A stretch of DNA of 20,692 nucleotides from Actinomycetospora sp. Its GTDB lineage: Bacteria > Actinomycetota > Actinomycetes > Mycobacteriales > Pseudonocardiaceae. Below, in pieces: positions 7,021-13,907 of this stretch; position 1 is the first letter of the stretch; each line of letters starts with the position of its first letter. A program made the position numbers and the translations under genes. The DNA lies in contig JAICLN010000018.1 in assembly GCA_025925615.1 (NCBI GenBank), forward strand, positions 1-20,692. Reading direction: 5' to 3'. The notes beneath the pieces are model-generated. The model saw nothing but the letters and a program-made list of their open reading frames with translations, was not told the origin of the DNA and did no database searches.

Positions 7021-8259
7021 ATGCCGCTCGACGAGGAGCAGATGGTCGGGGCGCTGGGAGACCACCTGCTCGCCGGCCTGCCGCCCGGGCCGCCCTGCAC
7101 GCTGCTGCTCGACGTGGCGGGCGTGCGCCTGCTCGTCGACGTCGCCCGCGGCACGCTGACCCCGCGCGGTGCGCCGGGGATCAACGACACCTGGGACGTC
7201 TCGGTCGGGCTCACCGAGCAGGACTGGGCCGACGTCTGCGCCGATCCGCCGCCCCGGGGCGCCACCACCGCGCAGGCCCTCGTCGCCACCCGCGGCGCCG
7301 ACCGGATCGGCGGGCGCCGCGAGGTGTGGGCCCGGAACGCGCCGCTGGTCGACCGCATCGTCGCCGCCCTCCGCGCCACCGTGCGCACCCCGGTCGCGCG
7401 ACGCCCCGACCCCGCTCCCCCGCCCCTGGGCCTGGGACCCGCCGTCGGGCGGGACCTGCACGTGGAGGTGGACGGACGGCGGTTGCGGCTCCACGTCGAG
7501 ACCGCGGGCCAGGGCGTCCCGCTGCTCTGCCTGCACACCGCGGGCTCGGACTCCCGGCAGTTCCGCGGGCTGCTCGAGGACCCCCGGATCACGGACCACC
7601 ACCGGGTCGTCGCGTTCGACATGCCCTGGCACGGGCGCTCCGACCCGCCCGACGACTGGCGCACCCGCCGCTACACCCTCGACACCGGCACCTACGCGGC
7701 GACCGTGCTCGCGGTGGCCGACGCGTTGGGGCTCGACCGGCCGGTCCTCGCCGGCTGCTCGATGGGCGGGGCGATCGCGCTCTACCTCGCCGCCCGCCAC
7801 GGCGGGCGCTTCCGCGGGGTGTGCGCGCTCGAGGGCGGGCTGGGCAGCCCCGGGCGGTTCGTCGAGTGGACCCACCGGGCCGACGTCGACCACTCCGGCT
7901 TCCTGACGAGCTGGGTCGACGGGCTCATGGCGCCGGCGAGCCCGACCGGTCCGCGGGAGCAGACGCTGTGGGACTACGCCGGCACCGGGCCGGGCGTCTA
8001 CCAGGGCGACACCTACTTCTACTCCGTCGACTTCCCGAAGGTCTCCGGCGAGCTCGGGTCGGCCGGGTGCCCGCTCTACGTCTTCAGCGGCGAGTACGAC
8101 TACTCCGCCACCACCGAGATGAGCCGCGACGCCGCCCACCGGCTCGGCGGCGAGGTGGTCACGATGCCCGGCCGCGGCCACTTCCCGATGTCCGAGGACC
8201 CGGAGGGCATGGTGGAGCACCTGCTCCCCGTCCTGACGGCGCTGCGGGCGGCGCCGTGA
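7021..8259 (+). CDS. alpha/beta hydrolase with N-terminal SCP2-like extension
   Basis: A 412-residue protein. Residues about 150-410 are an alpha/beta hydrolase: oxyanion region LLCLHTAGSDSRQF, then FDMPWHGRSD, nucleophile elbow GCSMGG with Ser247, acid Asp360 (FSGEYDYS) and His387 (GRGHFPMSED). About 140 residues precede it; their pattern (VDVARGTLTPRG, a DVSVGLTEQDW strand-helix, then a closing helix with RNAPLVDRIVAAL) resembles SCP2 lipid-binding folds, which is an inference. It probably hydrolyses an ester, lactone or C-C bond in the operon's pathway. ATG 7021 has GGAGGAG upstream with good spacing; the much longer open frame to 6400 is antisense to the transporter. First gene of the operon; its stop overlaps the next start by four bases (GTGA). 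Confidence 0.87.
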   Translation: MPLDEEQMVGALGDHLLAGLPPGPPCTLLLDVAGVRLLVDVARGTLTPRGAPGINDTWDVSVGLTEQDWADVCADPPPRGATTAQALVATRGADRIGGRREVWARNAPLVDRIVAALRATVRTPVARRPDPAPPPLGLGPAVGRDLHVEVDGRRLRLHVETAGQGVPLLCLHTAGSDSRQFRGLLEDPRITDHHRVVAFDMPWHGRSDPPDDWRTRRYTLDTGTYAATVLAVADALGLDRPVLAGCSMGGAIALYLAARHGGRFRGVCALEGGLGSPGRFVEWTHRADVDHSGFLTSWVDGLMAPASPTGPREQTLWDYAGTGPGVYQGDTYFYSVDFPKVSGELGSAGCPLYVFSGEYDYSATTEMSRDAAHRLGGEVVTMPGRGHFPMSEDPEGMVEHLLPVLTALRAAP

Positions 8260-9071
8260 GCGGCGGACCGGAGGTCCTCGCCGTCCGCTACGGCACCCGG
8301 ACCACGACCCACGGTGAGAGCTACCTCAACTGGCACGTCTACGACGAGCCCGACGCCGCGTTCGGCATGGACTACTTCTTCTGGATCCTCCGCGACGCCG
8401 ACGGGCGCACGACGGTGCTCGACTGCGGCTTCGCGCCGGAGGTCGGACGGCGTCGTCGTCGGGAACTCCTCGTCGACCCGATCACGGCCCTCGCGGCCCT
8501 CGGCATCGCCCCCGCGGACGTGACCCGTCTCGTGGTGAGCCACGCCCACTACGACCACATCGGCAACCTCGACCGGCTCCCGGCCGCCGAGGTGGTGATG
8601 ACCCGGCGCGAACTGGACTTCTGGACCGGCCCGCACGCGGAGCGGACCCAGTTCGCGCACTCCACCGAGGCCGGGGAGCTCGCGACGCTGGCCCGGGCCC
8701 GCGACGACGCCCGGGTGACGACCTTCGACGGGCACCTCGACCTGTCCGGCGGCGTCTCGCTCCTCGAGGTCGGCGGGCACACCCCGGGCCAACTGGTCGC
8801 GCTCGCGCCCGTGCCCGGGGGGACGGCCGTGCTCGCCGCCGACGCGCTGCACTTCTACGACGAGCTCGAGACCGACCGGCCGTTCTTCGTCGTGGCCGAC
8901 CTGGAGGCGATGTACGCGGGATTCGACCTGCTCGCCGAGCTCACCGCCCCGGCCGACCACGTGCTCGTCGCCGGCCACGACGCCGACGTCGGGCGGCGCT
9001 TCCCCGGGCGGGTCTCGGGGACCGGGATCGACGACCTGGTGATCCGGGTCGAGGCGGGAGGGACGTCGTGA
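8256..9071 (+). CDS. AHL-lactonase-like MBL-fold metallohydrolase
   Basis: A 271-residue metallo-beta-lactamase-fold hydrolase. The dizinc motif HAHYDH is at 96-101 and the further ligands are His175 (GGHTPGQ), Asp196 (LAADALHF) and His241 (VAGHDADV). Order and spacing fit the N-acyl homoserine lactonase (AiiA-like) family, whose members open lactone rings. Within a catabolic operon a role in opening a pathway lactone is more likely than quorum quenching, although that cannot be excluded. It starts at GTG 8256, overlapping the hydrolase stop by four bases, and its own stop overlaps the next GTG at 9068 in the same way. No signal peptide is seen, so it is probably cytoplasmic. Confidence 0.88.
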   Translation: MSGGPEVLAVRYGTRTTTHGESYLNWHVYDEPDAAFGMDYFFWILRDADGRTTVLDCGFAPEVGRRRRRELLVDPITALAALGIAPADVTRLVVSHAHYDHIGNLDRLPAAEVVMTRRELDFWTGPHAERTQFAHSTEAGELATLARARDDARVTTFDGHLDLSGGVSLLEVGGHTPGQLVALAPVPGGTAVLAADALHFYDELETDRPFFVVADLEAMYAGFDLLAELTAPADHVLVAGHDADVGRRFPGRVSGTGIDDLVIRVEAGGTS

Positions 9072-9976
9072 CGGCACCGGTCGGGATGGTCGGACTGGGC
9101 AACATGGGCGGGCGGATGGCGCGGCGCGTCGTCGACGCGGGCACACCCGTCGTCGGGTACGACCCCGAGCCGGGACGCGCCGAGGCGGCGGGCGCCGACC
9201 CGGCCCCGAGCCCGGCCGACGTGGCCCGGCGCTGTGCGGTCGTGCTGCTCTCGCTGCCCGACAGCACCGTCGTGGAGCCGGTCGTGCGCGGGTCGGACGG
9301 CGTGCTGGCCGGGGCCGCGCCCGGCAGCACCGTCGTCGACCTCTCCACCGCCGACCCGTCGTCGACGGTCGCACTCGCCCGCGAAGCCGCCGAGCGGGGG
9401 GTGACCTTCCTCGACGCCGGGATCTCCGGGGGCGCGGCGGCCGCGGAGAAGGGCACGCTGACGATCACCGCCGGGGGCGACGCCGCCGCGGTCGACGCGA
9501 TCCGGCCGGTGCTCGCCCCGTTCGCGGCGACGGTGCACCACCTGGGGCCCGTCGGCACCGGCCACACGGCGAAGCTCCTCAACAACTTCCTCAACGCGAT
9601 GACGCTCGCCGCGACCGCCGAGGTGATGGTCGCCGGGGCCCGGGCGGGTCTGGACCTGCGCACGCTGCTGGCGGCGATCAACGGCGGGAGCGGGCAGTCG
9701 TTCGCGTCGAGCAACCGGTTCCCGCGCATCGTCGAGGGCGACTACCTCGAGGGCGGCCTGTCCAGCCGACTGATGACCAAGGACGTCACGCTCTACACCG
9801 AGCTGCTCGGCCGGCTCGGCGTGCCCTCGCTCAACGCGTCCGGGCCGCTCGCGAGTTTCGGGCTCGCGGCGCACCTGGGCTACGGCGACGTGATCTCCAA
9901 CCGCGTCGTGGACGCCCTCGGCGACCTCGCCGGCGGTGTCCGCATCCAGCAGACCGACCCCGACCAGGAGGGATGA
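9068..9976 (+). CDS. NAD(P)-dependent beta-hydroxyacid dehydrogenase (copy 1)
   Basis: A 302-residue member of the 3-hydroxyisobutyrate/6-phosphogluconate dehydrogenase family. The Rossmann loop is GLGNMG at 9-14, the substrate signature is DAGISGGAAAAEKGTL (usually DAPVSGG), and the catalytic Lys169 with Asn173 is in GHTAKLLNNFL. Such enzymes oxidise beta-hydroxyacids, or reduce semialdehydes, with NAD(P). The change of DAPVSGG to DAGISGG is at the substrate loop. The GTG start at 9068 overlaps the metallohydrolase stop by four bases, and its TGA overlaps the cupin ATG. A second, clearly different member lies at 10835-11737, so the pathway appears to need two such steps or two substrates. 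Confidence 0.9.
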   Translation: MTAPVGMVGLGNMGGRMARRVVDAGTPVVGYDPEPGRAEAAGADPAPSPADVARRCAVVLLSLPDSTVVEPVVRGSDGVLAGAAPGSTVVDLSTADPSSTVALAREAAERGVTFLDAGISGGAAAAEKGTLTITAGGDAAAVDAIRPVLAPFAATVHHLGPVGTGHTAKLLNNFLNAMTLAATAEVMVAGARAGLDLRTLLAAINGGSGQSFASSNRFPRIVEGDYLEGGLSSRLMTKDVTLYTELLGRLGVPSLNASGPLASFGLAAHLGYGDVISNRVVDALGDLAGGVRIQQTDPDQEG

Positions 9977-10368
9977 CCGGAGTGCACATCGTCCACGGGC
10001 GCGCCGCCGGCGCGACCACGCAGGCGCGCGACGCCACGTTCACCGGGACCGTCTGGGGCGACCCGGTGCTCCCGACCACCGACGGCACCACCGTCAACTC
10101 GGTGACCTTCACGCCGGGCGCCCGGACGTACTGGCATCACCACGAGCGGGGGCAGCTGCTCGTCGTGATGGCGGGGACCGGCTGGGTCTGCACGCAGGGC
10201 AAGCCACCGCAGGCGCTGACCGTCGGCGACGTCGTCTGGGTCCCGCCGGACGAGCAGCACTGGCACGGCGCCGGTCCCGGCTCGATCCTCACGCACACCG
10301 CGGTCTCGCTGGGCACCACGACGTGGCTCCACGAGGTCTCCGAGGCCGAGTACGGAGAGGCCCGGTGA
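9973..10368 (+). CDS. cupin, (R)-mandelonitrile-lyase-like
   Basis: A 131-residue single-domain cupin. Motif 1 is TPGARTYWHHHERGQLLVV, giving His55, His57 and Gln61 as metal ligands; motif 2 is GDVVWVPPDEQHWHGA with His96. The His-x-His...Gln...His set matches the manganese cupins typified by bacterial (R)-hydroxynitrile lyases, in which Gln replaces the usual Glu. The fold family also includes enzymes with no lyase activity, often encoded beside carboxymuconolactone decarboxylases, as here. I would call the reaction unknown. It starts at ATG 9973 inside the stop of dehydrogenase 1 and ends in a GTGA overlap with the CMD gene, implying translational coupling. Confidence 0.85.
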   Translation: MTGVHIVHGRAAGATTQARDATFTGTVWGDPVLPTTDGTTVNSVTFTPGARTYWHHHERGQLLVVMAGTGWVCTQGKPPQALTVGDVVWVPPDEQHWHGAGPGSILTHTAVSLGTTTWLHEVSEAEYGEAR

Positions 10369-10838
10369 GCGGCACGAACGGCACCGACCCCCGCTTCGAG
10401 CAGGGGATGCGGGTGCGCGGGGAGGTCCTCGGCGCGGCGCACGTCGAGCGGTCGATGGCGCAGGTCAGCGACTTCTCCCGCCCGGTCCAGGAGTACGTGA
10501 CGCGGGCGTGCTGGGGCGACGTGTGGAGCCGCCCCGGACTCGACCGGCGCACCCGCAGCCTGCTCAACCTCGTCATGCTCACCGCGCTGAACCGGTCGCA
10601 CGAGCTCGCGGTGCACGTGCGCGGCGCGATCACCAATGGCGCGACCGTCGAGGAGATCCAGGAGACCCTGCTCCACGCGACGGTCTACTGCGGCGCCCCG
10701 GCCGGGCTGGAGGCCTTCCGCGTGGCCGAACGCGTCCTCGAGGAGATCGCGGGAGACGAAGCGCAGCGGAGCTCGACCACTGACATCGCGGGAGACGAAG
10801 CGCAGCGGAGCTCGACCACGGGGACGGCGGAGTCGTGA
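10365..10838 (+). CDS. carboxymuconolactone decarboxylase family protein (PcaC-like)
   Basis: A 157-residue protein whose residues about 12-127 follow PcaC-type CMD proteins: YVTRACWGDVWSRPGLDRRT, a LNLVMLTALNRSHELAVHVR helix pair, and EEIQETLLHATVYCGAPAG. PcaC removes CO2 from 4-carboxymuconolactone in the protocatechuate branch of the beta-ketoadipate pathway, but no other pca genes are here. The AhpD-type CxxC is absent, so a peroxidase role is unlikely. After the fold ends at about residue 127, the tail is two copies of IAGDEAQRSSTT plus five residues, encoded by a 39-bp tandem repeat. GTG 10365 overlaps the cupin stop; the TGA overlaps the next GTG. Position in the operon suggests a decarboxylase or isomerase step on a related lactone. 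Confidence 0.88.
   Translation: MSGTNGTDPRFEQGMRVRGEVLGAAHVERSMAQVSDFSRPVQEYVTRACWGDVWSRPGLDRRTRSLLNLVMLTALNRSHELAVHVRGAITNGATVEEIQETLLHATVYCGAPAGLEAFRVAERVLEEIAGDEAQRSSTTDIAGDEAQRSSTTGTAES
10746..10819 (+). repeat. 39-bp in-frame tandem repeat at the 3' end of the PcaC-like gene
   Basis: Unit 1 spans 10746-10784. Unit 2 starts at 10785 and is identical over its first 35 bases, to 10819. The period is 13 codons, so the frame is kept and the protein gains a duplicated IAGDEAQRSSTT. It lies between the end of the CMD fold and the four-base overlap with the next gene, so it separates the two genes without breaking coupling. The exact identity points to a recent duplication. Confidence 0.9.
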
Positions 10839-11737
10839 CCGCACCGGAGGCCCCCGACCTCACCGGGCGGACCGTGGGCTTCGTCGGTCTGGGCAACATG
10901 GGCGTGCCGATGGCCGGGCGGCTCGCCGCCGCCGGCGCTCACGTGCAGGCGTTCGACGCCGCCGACGGCGCCCGGGCCGCGTTCGCCGAGGCGGTCCCGA
11001 CGGCGGAGGTGGTCCCGACGGTGGGTGCGGTCGCCGCCGGCGCGGAGGCGGTGCTGCTCTGCCTGCCGAACTCCGAGATCGTCGAGGCCGTCGTCGACGG
11101 CGACCTCCTCGGCGCGCTCGAGCCCGACGCGGTGCTGGTCGACATGAGCTCGTCGCAGCCGCTGCGGACCCGGGAGCTCGCCGGGCGCGCGGGCAAGGCC
11201 GGGCACGTCCTGCTGGACGCGCCGGTCTCCGGCGGGGTCAGCGGGGCGCGCGCCGGGACGCTCGCGGTGATGGTCGGTGGTCCCGACGACGCCGTCGCCG
11301 CGGTCCGGCCGCTGCTCGCCGCGATCGGCCGGCCCCGCCACGTGGGCCCGACCGGGGCCGGCCACGCCCTCAAGGCACTGAACAACCTCATGAGCGCCGC
11401 GCACCTGCTGGCGAGCTCGGAGGCGATCCTGACCGGCGAGGCGTTCGGGCTCGACCCGGAGGTGGTGCTCGAGGTCGTCAACGCCTCCACCGGGCGCAGC
11501 GGGTCCACCGAGGTGAAGTGGCCCCGCGACGTGCTGCCCGGCACCTTCGCGTCCGGGTTCGGCCTCGGTCTCATGCTCAAGGACATCCGCATCGCGCTCG
11601 ACCTCGCCCGGAGCACCGGCACGCGGGCCCGGCACGCGGAGAGCACCGTCGCGCTGTGGGCCGAGGCCGCCGCGGCGCTGCCCGCGGACGCCGACCACAC
11701 CGAGATCGTCCGCTGGCTGCGCGGGGAGGACCGATGA
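10835..11737 (+). CDS. NAD(P)-dependent beta-hydroxyacid dehydrogenase (copy 2)
   Basis: A 300-residue second member of the 3-hydroxyisobutyrate dehydrogenase family. The Rossmann loop GLGNMG is at 18-23, the canonical substrate signature DAPVSGGVSGARAGTLAVMV is intact, and Lys180 with Asn184 is found in GHALKALNNLM. It differs from copy 1 (9068-9976) in signature loop, N-terminal length and C-terminal half, so this is an old paralogue pair rather than a recent local duplication. GTG 10835 overlaps the stop of the PcaC-like gene, and its TGA overlaps ATG 11734. Likely cytoplasmic oxidation of a hydroxyacid intermediate; the substrate is not predictable from sequence. Confidence 0.9.
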   Translation: MTAPEAPDLTGRTVGFVGLGNMGVPMAGRLAAAGAHVQAFDAADGARAAFAEAVPTAEVVPTVGAVAAGAEAVLLCLPNSEIVEAVVDGDLLGALEPDAVLVDMSSSQPLRTRELAGRAGKAGHVLLDAPVSGGVSGARAGTLAVMVGGPDDAVAAVRPLLAAIGRPRHVGPTGAGHALKALNNLMSAAHLLASSEAILTGEAFGLDPEVVLEVVNASTGRSGSTEVKWPRDVLPGTFASGFGLGLMLKDIRIALDLARSTGTRARHAESTVALWAEAAAALPADADHTEIVRWLRGEDR

Positions 11738-12486
11738 CCACGCCCGAGCGGGACGAGCTCAAGGAGGAGTTCATCCGGGTGCGTGGCACCTGGGGCGAAC
11801 CGTGGCAGCGGATGCTCGAGCTCGACCCGGCGTTCCTGCGCGCCTACCTCGACCTCTCGTCGGTCCCGCTGCGCCGCGATCCCGGAGTGCTCGAGCCGAA
11901 GGTCCGCGAGCTCCTCTTCGTCGCCGTCGACGCCGCCGCGACCCACCTCTACACGCCCGGGATCCGGGCGCACATCCGCGCCGCCCTGGACGCCGGCGCG
12001 AGGGAGGCCGAGGTCATGGAGGTGCTGGAGCTGACCAGCACGCTGGGCATCCACGCCGCGAACATCGGCGTGCCGCTTCTGGTGGAGGTGCTCGAGGAGG
12101 AGGGGCTGCGCGACGGACCGGCCCCGCTCGACGCGCGCCAGGAGCGGCTCAAGGCCGAGTTCACTGCGACCCGCGGCTGGCACGCGTTCTGGGACGAGAT
12201 CCTCGAGCTGGACCCGGACCTCTTCGAGGCCTACGTCGCGTTCTCCTCGGTGCCCTGGCAGACCGGGACGCTCGAGCCCAAGGTCAAGGAGCTCGTCTAC
12301 TGCGCCTTCGACGCCTCCGCGACCCACCTCTACGTGCCCGGGCTGAAGCTGCACCTGCGCAACGCCCTGCACGACGGGGCGACCGTCGCGGAGATCCTGG
12401 AGATGTTCGAGATCGCCAGCGTCGTCGGGATCCACGCCGCCACGACCGGGGCACCGATCCTCGCCGAGGTCGCGGCGGAGCGCTGA
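11734..12486 (+). CDS. tandem two-domain carboxymuconolactone decarboxylase family protein
   Basis: A 250-residue protein built of two similar CMD-type domains, about 1-125 and 132-250. Each has an N-terminal W..(M/I)LELDPxxxxAY segment, then LEPKV+EL, a (S/A)ATHLYxPG(I/L)+xH(I/L)R core, and a GIHAA ending. Both copies keep the His-x-Arg of the core, so both may be active, and together they could form an internal pseudo-dimer. No CxxC is present, against an AhpD-like disulfide role. The ATG at 11734 overlaps the dehydrogenase 2 stop by four bases. It pairs with dehydrogenase 2 as the PcaC-like protein pairs with dehydrogenase 1. The GntR gene follows after 20 bases. Confidence 0.87.
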   Translation: MTTPERDELKEEFIRVRGTWGEPWQRMLELDPAFLRAYLDLSSVPLRRDPGVLEPKVRELLFVAVDAAATHLYTPGIRAHIRAALDAGAREAEVMEVLELTSTLGIHAANIGVPLLVEVLEEEGLRDGPAPLDARQERLKAEFTATRGWHAFWDEILELDPDLFEAYVAFSSVPWQTGTLEPKVKELVYCAFDASATHLYVPGLKLHLRNALHDGATVAEILEMFEIASVVGIHAATTGAPILAEVAAER

Positions 12487-12506
12487 GCCGCACGCCGGGT
12501 GGGACC

Positions 12507-13211
12507 ATGGTCGTCGTGACGTCGTCGGTGTGGGGATCCGAGCCGCTGCCGCGGGTCGCCGCGCCGCTGCGCGAACAGGCCACGGACCGGGTGCGCACCG
12601 CGATCCTCGACCTGCGCCTGCGGCCCGGTCAGCGGTTGATCGAGCGGGAGCTCGTCGAGAACCTCGGGGTCTCCCGGGCCACGATCCGCGAGGTCATCCG
12701 CCAGCTGGCCACCGAGGGCCTCGTGACCGTGGTCCCGCAGCGCGGCGCCGAGGTCACCTCGCTCTCCGCCTCGGACGCGGCCGACATCTACGAGATGCGG
12801 GCCGCGCTCGAGGCCCTCGCCGTCCGCCGCTTCGTGCAGCGGGCCTGCGACGGCGAGGTCCGGGCGCTGCGCCGCGCCGTCGACGCCATCGCGGCCTCGG
12901 CCCGCGACGACGGCGGCGCCCAGGGCCAGCTCGCCGCGAAGGACCGCTTCTACGAGGTGCTCATGGCCGGGTCGGCCAGCGGCCCCCTGCAACAGACCCT
13001 CGCCGGGCTCCAGGCGCGGGTCCGGCTGCTGCGGGCCACGTCGTTGTCGGTGCCCGGTCGCCCGGCCGAGGCGGCGCAGGAGCTGCGGGCCGTGGTCGAC
13101 GCCGTGGAGGCCCGCGACGCCGACCGGGCCGCCGACGCGTGCGTGCTCCACATCCGCCACGCCGCGGCGACCGCGACCCGGGCGCTCGGCGAGGATCCCG
13201 TCCCCCGCTGA
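12507..13211 (+). CDS. GntR family regulator, FCD (FadR-type) subfamily
   Basis: A 234-residue regulator. The N-terminal winged HTH (about 20-85) reads REQATDRVRTAILDLRLRPG, LIERELVENLGVSRATIREV and IRQLATEGLVTVVPQRGAEV; the C-terminal all-helical FCD domain (about 92-225) includes DIYEMRAALEALAVRRF, a DRFYEVLMAGS segment and an ADACVLHIRHA ending, positions that usually supply the metal-binding Asp and His residues. Such regulators typically repress catabolic operons and release DNA on binding an organic-acid intermediate. ATG 12507 is preceded by a purine-rich GGGTGGGA. It is the last gene of the operon, and its candidate operator is at 6924-6958, so it probably controls both the operon and the transporter. 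Confidence 0.88.
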   Translation: MVVVTSSVWGSEPLPRVAAPLREQATDRVRTAILDLRLRPGQRLIERELVENLGVSRATIREVIRQLATEGLVTVVPQRGAEVTSLSASDAADIYEMRAALEALAVRRFVQRACDGEVRALRRAVDAIAASARDDGGAQGQLAAKDRFYEVLMAGSASGPLQQTLAGLQARVRLLRATSLSVPGRPAEAAQELRAVVDAVEARDADRAADACVLHIRHAAATATRALGEDPVPR

Positions 13212-13227
13212 CGCTCGGCCACACCAT

Positions 13228-13377
13228 GCCCATGATCAGGGGCACCTGAGGCAGACGAACGGGCCCGCAGCCATGCCTGGCGTGCCCCTGGGCCGGGGAC
13301 GAGCCCGGTGCTCGTCGACCCGGGGCCCATGACGCACGGCGATGGGCCCGCAGACCCGCGTGGTGTGCCCCTCGCCC
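13228..13377. repeat. imperfect direct repeats in a convergent spacer
   Basis: The 256 bases between the GntR stop and the SnoaL-like stop hold no credible gene. Segments 13261-13294 and 13344-13377 both begin gggcccgcag and agree at 27 of 34 positions; each is preceded by a gcccatga (13228 and 13325). The word gtgcccct occurs in both copies (13282, 13365), and its complement aggggcac is at 13238-13245, so alternative hairpins are possible. Two degenerate copies are too few and too dissimilar for a CRISPR. Confidence 0.55.
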
Positions 13378-13409
13378 AGGGCGACACGCGCGGGCGTGGG
13401 TCGCCGGCA

Positions 13410-13453
13410 CCACGACGCGACCGCGTCACCGTGACGCGGTCGCGCCGTCGTGG
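13410..13453. terminator. long palindrome, likely bidirectional terminator
   Basis: The core arms gcgaccgcgtcac (13417-13429) and gtgacgcggtcgc (13431-13443) flank a single c. Outside a small bulge, ccacgacg (13410-13417) also pairs with cgtcgtgg (13446-13453), making a stem of about 20 bp. It lies 15 bases beyond the stop of the minus-strand SnoaL-like gene, in the spacer shared with the convergent GntR gene, as expected of a terminator. The core is a variant of the palindrome at 29-55. Confidence 0.7.
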
Positions 13454-13467
13454 ATCCGTCCGCTCCC

Positions 13468-13830
13468 TCAGGCCGGCACCCGGTCCAGGAAGCCGAGCAC
13501 GGTGGTGACCCGGCCGTCGTCGTCGAGGGTCACCACGTCGAAGCCGGCGACCGGCGCCGGCCCCTCCGCGGGTCCGAGCTCCCAGGAGAAGCGGGCCTGG
13601 CGGTGGTGGCCGTCGACGTCCCCGGCGAGCCGGAACACGAAGCCCGGGAACTGGTCCTGCACGCCACCGATCAGGGACGCGATCTGGTCGCGGCCCTGCA
13701 CCTCGGCCATCGGGTCGACGTAGCTGCCGTCGGCCGCCCACAGCCCGGCGACGCGGTCCTGACGCGTCTGCGGGTCGGTCTCGTTCCACGCCGCGATGTA
13801 GCGCTGCGCGACGTCGGCGAACTCGCTCAT
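13468..13830 (-). CDS. SnoaL-like/nuclear transport factor 2 family protein
   Basis: A 120-residue NTF2-fold protein of the SnoaL/ketosteroid-isomerase-like type: helix FADVAQRYIAAWNETDPQTR, then LWAADGSYVDPMAEVQGRDQ, the helix QIASLIGGVQDQFP, and the antiparallel sheet with FRLAGDVDGHHRQARFSWEL and GFDVVTLDDDGRVTTVLGF. Family members bind small hydrophobic ligands and act as isomerases, cyclases or without known catalysis. ATG 13830 has GAGGAGGA immediately upstream. It is divergent from the MmyB-type regulator across 113 bases containing a strong palindrome, an arrangement that suggests it is that regulator's target. No residue pattern identifies a substrate. Confidence 0.85.
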   Translation of the reverse strand: MSEFADVAQRYIAAWNETDPQTRQDRVAGLWAADGSYVDPMAEVQGRDQIASLIGGVQDQFPGFVFRLAGDVDGHHRQARFSWELGPAEGPAPVAGFDVVTLDDDGRVTTVLGFLDRVPA

Positions 13831-13890
13831 GGTGTCCTCCTCGTGATCGGGTGTGCCGACCACGCTGGTCCGCCGCGGGTAGCCCCGTCG

Positions 13891-13907
13891 ATGACCTCCG
13901 AGGTCAT
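13891..13907. promoter_or_regulatory. 17-bp palindromic operator in a divergent promoter
   Basis: atgacctc (13891-13898), a single c, and gaggtcat (13900-13907) form a perfect 8+1+8 dyad. It sits between the divergent starts at 13830 and 13944, 36 bases from the regulator's ATG. It is the obvious candidate site for the adjacent XRE/MmyB-type regulator, giving joint control of both genes and autoregulation. Confidence 0.6.

Noticed and set aside
5443..8220. 925-residue minus-strand open frame reaching through the hydrolase gene
   Set aside because: Only the part from 6903 down is the MFS transporter; the extension is antisense to the hydrolase and reads as low-complexity Arg/Gly/Pro sequence.
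8256..9071. Dedicated quorum-quenching lactonase
   Set aside because: Family match is real, but the tight operon with catabolic genes makes a pathway lactone the likelier substrate.
10365..10838. Gene symbol pcaC for the CMD protein
   Set aside because: No pcaB, pcaD, pcaH, pcaG, pcaI or pcaJ partner is present, so the exact substrate is not supported.
10365..12486. CMD proteins as AhpD-type peroxidases
   Set aside because: No CxxC motif in any of the three CMD domains.
13228..13377. Repeat pair considered as a CRISPR
   Set aside because: Only two imperfect copies, no regular spacers and no cas genes in the window.
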